This document shows positions 8,348 through 12,921 of a DNA stretch of 12,921 nt, piece after piece. This stretch comes from Candolleomyces eurysporus (lineage: Eukaryota; Basidiomycota; Agaricomycetes; Agaricales; Psathyrellaceae), in the NCBI GenBank assembly GCA_027579435.1, contig JANBPK010000160.1, positions 1 through 12,921 of the forward strand, read 5' to 3'. The notes under the pieces were generated by a model. The model was given only the letters and a program-made list of their open reading frames with translations. It was not told where the DNA came from and did not search any database. Numbering within the stretch: the first letter of the stretch is position 1; every line of letters begins with the position of its first letter. Made by a program: the position numbers and the translations under genes.

Positions 8348-8439
8348 CATCTTGTGTAATCTTTACCTGATGTGTGTGTGCGTAGAGGGATAAAATTAAA
8401 GCTCGTTCTTTCATACCAAAGGAGGTGTGCTAGCTCGCC

Positions 8440-8575
8440 GCCACCCAGGATGTTGAAAGGAGGTTTGATGAGGCGTTTGTGGTAGGCGATGTTCCTATAT
8501 CTCTTTTTCGACTGCGTTCTGGTGTATTGGTTTTGAGGGGTGACGAGATACGCAGAATTTCCATTTTCTCAGAAG
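8440..8575. repeat. Diverged direct repeat, copy A
   Basis: The segment around TTTGTGGTAGGCGATGTTCC and ATCTCTTTTTCGACTGCG matches 9725-9865 in the same orientation, with small gaps and one indel of about 23 bases. It lies just upstream of the DnaJ pseudogene in that gene's direction, so it may be part of its old 5' region. It encodes RNIAYHKRLIKPPFNILG on the minus strand, which I cannot assign, although the final NILG recalls the start of a J domain. Confidence 0.55.
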
Positions 8576-9724
8576 TGACAGAGAAGATAGGGATGGCAGT
8601 CGAGTCGGTCGTACGCGAAGGATGGGGAACTTGGATGCATATAGAAACAATTCTTGTGCTTCGCCTGAGGGCCGGCGTCCCAAAACACCAGGATGGCTAG
8701 TTGCGCCTGGAATACAGACTATCAGCCTAGGTGTCGAGAAACTGCGAGGAATAGTGAGCTTAGGCGCCAGAGAGGAAATCAGCAGCGCGATGTTTGTACA
8801 CAAAGTGATGACCAAACATCACGGATCGGCATTTTGAATCTTCTAATCGAATGGGCCTGAGATTCTCCCAACATTGTAATTGTCTCTTCGATTCTCTAAT
8901 GATTCCTGCAATAACCGGAACCCATGGCGCCATTCCAGAACTATACTCTTCGTGGCAACGAATGGTGAAAAAAGGTGGCCTCCCTTACCTCTTAACCGAT
9001 TCATCTCAGATTAAACTTATGAGAAGACCGGTGAATGTTTGAACCCGCACGCACAACCAGTTGGGCAGCCATCTGCAATAGCTGTGCGACACCTGTAAAG
9101 ACAGCAGGAGTAAGTGTTGATATTGACTTTCTGTTTAACAACAGCTCTGACCCGCCTGTGCATCTCAGGTTCGGTTCATGATCCCGATGATGACAAGGAT
9201 TCGTGTGAGCAAACTGTGACGCCGCCACCTGGCAGACGTGCTGCATCAACTTCATCTCGACATTGATCTTATTCATGGAGATAATTGGCCAGGCTAAGCA
9301 GCCCCTGAGACGCGTCCTCCAGCTTAACCCCACTTTCAATGACATCAATATCCATACCTTTCATTTATCCTCAGCTATCCACGGGTGGGATTTCGCAGTT
9401 TCTTCAAACGTGAAAGGTATGCTTCTTGTCGCTTCTTTGTTTGCCGATTAGGTACATCTTCCCGATCTTTGGGATATCTTTGCTCACCTAACATTCGAAA
9501 CCCTCTCTTCCGCTTCGTTTTTCTCTCCAAACAAACCTATGGGGACACAAGTTCGGTACAAACTCTTCCGCCTCCCAAGATTTTCGCGCCCCCATGCCCT
9601 AGATTCGCGAGAAACTGGCCTTTTACTGGTGCTATGGCTCGTAGCCTACCGTGACCTGCGCTACTTGACCCCCATGCTGTCTTTTGAAGGAGGCTTGCTT
9701 TGGTCTTGATAGCGACTCTTTATT
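8576..9724. other. No gene recognised
   Basis: Several frames stay open for 60-110 codons on both strands, but none shows a recognisable domain and open frames overlap one another. One plus-strand possibility is a short intron-like stretch (GTATGC to GATTAG, 9418-9450) followed by an open frame to 9717 that includes WDIFAHLTFETLSS. I cannot assign it to a family. Confidence 0.4.
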
Positions 9725-9865
9725 GGGGAGCCAGTATTGGATGTCGAGAGAAAGCTTGTTGAGGCTCTTTCGGTTGTGGTATGCGATGTTCCTACCTCTC
9801 TTTTTGCTCTATGTTTATTGATGTCGACTGCGCTGGGTTCCTTTGGATGAACGAAATTTTCATCA
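9725..9865. repeat. Diverged direct repeat, copy B
   Basis: The segment around TTGTGGTATGCGATGTTCC and CTCTCTTTTTGC and TCGACTGCGC is homologous to 8440-8575, with about 23 extra bases. No DnaJ remnant is visible beside this copy. Confidence 0.55.
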
Positions 9866-10604
9866 TGACTACAAACCTTCAAGGATAGACATACGCTCGT
9901 CTCGATTGGTCACACCCCCTTCAATCCTGCAACGATACCGAGGTGCGGTTTCCCTCTCCATCAGCTCTTACTGCGACGAATGGCTACGGGCCAAATGCAA
10001 CTTATGAGTGACCTCCCGCCTAATTGCGTAGCTCGAATGAACGGCTTTTCGAGTCTCTTTGGTGGACATGGCGCTGCGCACGATTCACCGCTAGTGATAC
10101 TGACGTTTTTGTATCATCTCTGCTGTGAGAGCCAGTGGAACACTCTTGCATAATCCATGGCCCACCTTAGCTTGGCCATAGTAGGCAATACGATAGTGCA
10201 TCCGGGCTGCAGGATGACAATCCAGCAATCTCTTTCCAAGCCCCGTGCAGCCAAAGGGTCTCTGCAACCTGATGGCTCCAAGAACATCCATGGCGAGGAG
10301 AAAAACAGAAGGCGATTATCTTCAAGCTCATGAAAGGGCCGTACATCTTCCGCACTGCGCTCAGTTCCATGAAGCCAGTGCAAAGCGGACATGGGAGGTG
10401 ACTGGTGCGTTCATGTGCATGATACCTGACTTCTGCAGGTGCTGGCAATGTATCCGTGATTCGCCAAACGCATCTTTGTGGTCAAACTAATGCGATCCCA
10501 AACTCAAGTTCAGTAAAGCGACCAGTTTCTTTCAGCCGCGTCCGTTCTACCGATCAGTCCGACACTCTCTCCCTCCCTCTCCAAGCCATCCAAATCTTGA
10601 ACAT
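9866..10604. other. No gene recognised; pyrimidine-rich leader at the end
   Basis: No reading frame can be assigned with confidence. The last part (about 10560-10592, with CTCTCTCCCTCCCTCTCC) is pyrimidine-rich, as is common just upstream of fungal start codons, and it precedes the ATG at 10606. Confidence 0.4.
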
Positions 10605-10605
10605 C

Positions 10606-10764
10606 ATGAAGAACTGCAGTTTTCAAGCGNCGCGGGCGCAACTGGAATTCGAAGGGGTTGAAGTGGGGGTTGTCCGCCGCAAAGGACGAATCAACCTCCT
10701 GCGAGATCGGCTCGTTTCAGAAGTGGAGGAGCAGGGGAGATATGGTAAATCAATATCGGTATAG
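10606..10764 (+). CDS. Possible short gene or first exon, unknown function
   Basis: An ATG at 10606 follows a CT-rich leader and opens a frame of about 52 codons ending at the stop at 10762-10764. The sequence (MKNCSFQA, then an ambiguous residue from base 10630, then a charged stretch including GVEVGVVRRKGRINLLRDR and SEVEEQGRY) looks like a genuine soluble, charged protein. The frame may instead end as an exon at GRYG, because GTAAATC at 10744 is a plausible splice donor, in which case the rest lies downstream. I do not recognise the family and found no convincing next exon. Confidence 0.35.
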   Translation: MKNCSFQAXRAQLEFEGVEVGVVRRKGRINLLRDRLVSEVEEQGRYGKSISV

Positions 10765-11360
10765 TGAATAGATGGATCTACACAAGTTATGGGGACGGGC
10801 TTGAGGGAAGCGTGCATTTTAGATACGATCATCGTCCCGTGGATATTGAATATAAGATGAAATATAGCAATTCGGATCGTAACATATGGGGAAATCATAG
10901 CAGCATAAATACATAAACCAACTTTCCATTTGAAACAAGAGAAAATGGGGCATAGGGGCATGAAGAACGTTGTGGAGATACTGGCGTAGACATTCAGGTC
11001 GCAGGAAGCCGTTTTATAGAAGGGAGACTCGTAGGACAAGTTTTTAAACAAGTCAGAATGGGAAAGAACCTGGTGTGAAGTGTGGTACGCCGTTCCATTC
11101 CACTTTTGCGAGTATGGTGCACGTTCGAAGGTCCGCTGACAACTCCCATTTACGCAGTGATCTTTAGTTTAACCCCAGTCTGAAGGCGAGATGTTTCGTC
11201 AAGGGGAGTCTCTTAACCAGGCTACAAGCCACCAAATAAAGAATGGTAAGCATGCTATAAAACCGTTGTGGGTGGTGAATCTTGCGAGAGACGCCGGCTG
11301 GTAGAATCAATATCCCGTCCGGAGTCTCGAGAGCTGGGAGGATCATAGACTGACATAAAC
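10765..11360. other. No gene recognised
   Basis: The minus strand has a 142-codon open frame (10623-11051) rich in hydrophobic and Cys residues that overlaps the more protein-like plus-strand frame at 10606. I take it as a shadow. A second minus-strand frame (11164-11409) has no recognisable features. AT-rich runs near 10850-10920 suggest non-coding DNA. Confidence 0.4.
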
Positions 11361-11714
11361 ATGAGGATTGCAACGAAGGGTATTGGGCGAAAAGGGTGGC
11401 TACATGCATGGTTGCGGGGTGACGGTGATATCGAATCTTGGCGACGTGTTAGGGTGGAATCGAAAATGCAATGGGGCTTGGGCTCATTTCCTTTTGCTGC
11501 AATATTGTATTTCTATGGACTCGGATTACTGACAAAGAGATGTTGCCTACCTGCGCTTCCTCAGGAAGTTGGTGTTTCTCACTTACCTCCGGAATTCCTC
11601 GCCAACATCATTGGAAAGTTTGGAATCACGAATCTCCTTAAGCACTTGACCGTCTCGCAATTGATACGTCCAAAAAAAAGGCACAAGAAATTTTTTCAAC
11701 AACTGTGTCATTAG
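11361..11714 (+). CDS. Possible F-box-like ORF, 117 codons
   Basis: F-box proteins link substrates to SCF ubiquitin ligases through a segment of about 40 residues of the form LPxExLxxI...L...dLl....Vsk. Near the end of this frame the segment LPPEFLANIIGKFGITNLLK followed by HLTVSQLIR fits that pattern well. Its codons often end in C, as expected for coding DNA in such fungi. The segment is then cut off by a basic tail after an A run (CCAAAAAAAAGGC near 11670) and a stop. The first 60 residues have no visible domain and may not be coding; CTTCCTCAG just before 11565 could be a splice acceptor. No leucine-rich repeats follow, so this is probably a fragment. The opposite strand also has an open frame here that ends at a good splice donor, so the assignment is tentative. 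Confidence 0.35.
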   Translation: MRIATKGIGRKGWLHAWLRGDGDIESWRRVRVESKMQWGLGSFPFAAILYFYGLGLLTKRCCLPALPQEVGVSHLPPEFLANIIGKFGITNLLKHLTVSQLIRPKKRHKKFFQQLCH

Positions 11715-11901
11715 ATATCTAGATACTTGTCGAGAAACGGATAAGAGGACTACAAATCAACTGATAAATATGACAGAGATACAGGTGTGATGTATAGTTT
11801 GATACAAAATGGAGCGACTATGACATAGGAATGGCACTGGGAAAAGATGGAATACGAAGTGTATCAGTAACCGTATTCTACTCAACATAGCTCGATATAA
11901 A
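11715..11901. other. AT-rich spacer between convergent frames
   Basis: The sequence is AT-rich and lies between the plus-strand frame ending at 11714 and the lipase stop codon at 11902. It probably holds the lipase 3' untranslated region. I see no other feature. Confidence 0.45.
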
Positions 11902-12921
11902 TCAAAAGCCCAAGCCGAAGATACCCAACATTGCCCGGGTGGGCGCAAGCGCAGCATTGGCCGCTGCCTCAACCCGACGAGTAGATGCCAGTATGAGGTT
12001 ATTCTGGATTGGCATTACAGGAGCTATTTCCCCAGTTTGAGCAGCTTTCAGGTGTGGAATTGTGGCTGAGGCCGTCATAACGCTGATGGTAGCAACACTG
12101 GCGCAAAATGTCAACCGAGAATACACCAAATCAAAGCGAATACCTACTGATCGAGGCCCTCAACAGTTCCCAAGTGGGTTCCCGGGCCTAGGTCATTGTC
12201 CCAAACGGCGCTTGAGGTGTTGACCAACCCATCGGTCTGCCCAAAGAGTCGGCTGGATGGGTGTACAGGTCTGCATGGGTGGTGAGCTCAGAATGTCAGG
12301 GAAGAGTGGATCGTAGTATGACTGACGCGAAGAGCAGTGTGGGGATTTCGGTGAAGCCCGCCCAACTGAAATATCGCACAGAGGGGTTGTTCTCAATCTG
12401 TCTGTTATAGTTGCTCATGTACCAGTGAGTGAGGTTCCCGAATGCTCTGAAGTCGGTTCCAATGATTGCACCGAGGGTCTGGCCCAGCGCTGAGGGAGGT
12501 CAATATTATGTCCGACTCCAGGTGAGTCAAGGGAGACCAACCGTCAGGCATTGAAGGAGCGAAATTTATCATTTTGACTCCTCGGTGTGGGGTTCCCTGT
12601 CGGAAAAAAACTCATTCATATAAACTTCGGCGGTGTGATCGAGGTGTCTTACAAATGTGGTCACAGTCTGGATTCGAAACCCTAGGTTAAAAGTCATTGC
12701 TCTCGAGGCAATGTCTCGAGCATTGATTCCTCCCTGTGAATTTCACGGGAGTACTCGTAACGGGAGCAACTGAGGAAAATCTGGATCCAACCTACCATTG
12801 AATGGCCGAAGAGGTGGACAGTTTGTCCACAGTACCGGGCGGCAATCTGTCTAATGAGAACCATCGATCGTTCCTCAATGCCGCCGTACGGTGGAATTTG
12901 TGGGGTGAAGTATTCCACTCC
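11902..12921 (-). CDS. Alpha/beta-hydrolase lipase (triacylglycerol lipase type), 5' end outside window
   Basis: The product should hydrolyse ester bonds of lipids with a Ser-Asp-His triad in an alpha/beta-hydrolase fold. Exons on the minus strand are 12921-12796 (partial), 12733-12653, 12596-12542, 12489-12327, 12270-12148 and 12097-11902. They are separated by introns of 62, 56, 52, 56 and 50 nt, all GT-AG, and all phases agree, giving 247 codons in the window. Across the first intron the nucleophile motif GHSM-GG forms (Ser41 of the visible part), followed by INARD. Across the second, TTF-GTPHRG forms, the usual lipase TPHRG signature. Later come VRYFSWAG, RLFGQTDGLVN with the acidic residue Asp155, and LGTVEGLDH with His183 created by the last splice. 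The N-terminus with any secretion signal is missing. After His183 the protein carries an Ala-rich 64-residue tail unlike the usual ending, so the last exon may be mis-set. Confidence 0.9.

Noticed and set aside
9385..9717. Two overlapping plus-strand frames open for about 88 codons
   Set aside because: Both are open over the same bases, neither has a domain I recognise, and the length is within chance for this base composition.
10114..10392. Minus-strand frame with a WIVILQPGCTIVLP segment that recalls the beta-strand region of JmjC-like proteins
   Set aside because: The resemblance is limited to a few residues, the metal-binding His/Asp are not visible, and overlapping frames are equally open.
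11545..11760. Minus-strand open frame ending in GEEFR at a good splice donor (GTAAGTGAG)
   Set aside because: It has no start or recognisable family, and codon third positions and the F-box-like pattern favour the plus strand here, though not decisively.

Overview
The window looks like nuclear DNA of a filamentous fungus, most likely a basidiomycete of the mushroom group. The evidence is that reading frames are joined by many short spliceosomal introns (50-64 nt, GT-AG with CTGAC/CTAAG-like branch points), and that the transposon families are the pogo-type and Helitron types common in such genomes. There is no prokaryotic layout: no operons, no ribosome binding sites and no CRISPR array. Three ambiguous bases (5126, 6964, 10630) point to a draft assembly.

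Layout. (1) 1-498: flanking DNA with no recognisable gene. (2) 499-3883: a complete pogo-like (Tc1/mariner superfamily) DNA transposon with perfect 27-bp terminal inverted repeats, a TA target duplication, subterminal repeats, and one minus-strand transposase. Five short introns restore a single open frame of 893 codons with a DDD catalytic triad. (3) About 4089-5610: a decayed Helitron Rep fragment on the plus strand with a HUH motif, four in-frame stops and a frameshift, running into an unrelated Pro/Gln-rich reading frame to 5891. (4) About 6088-6925: a second, internally deleted Helitron fragment lying between diverged direct repeats. (5) 7888-8347: a decayed minus-strand type II DnaJ (Sis1/DNAJB-like) pseudogene that keeps its introns but has lost its frame and its HPD motif. 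(6) 8440-11900: mostly unassignable sequence with one diverged direct repeat, one small possible gene at 10606 and one F-box-like ORF at 11361. (7) 11902-12921: a minus-strand alpha/beta-hydrolase lipase gene, cut at its 5' end by the window edge, with six exons in good order and a complete Ser-Asp-His set.

Taken together this is a transposon-rich, gene-poor accessory stretch beside one apparently healthy host gene, the lipase. The pogo element looks young: perfect TIRs, visible TSD and an unbroken spliced frame. The Helitron and DnaJ pieces look old. The most interesting material is in the pogo element: a subterminal direct repeat with conserved spacing, and an N-terminal transposase region carrying a SUMO-interaction-like motif and a PCNA-box-like motif. 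All function calls come from reading the sequence; no database search was run.
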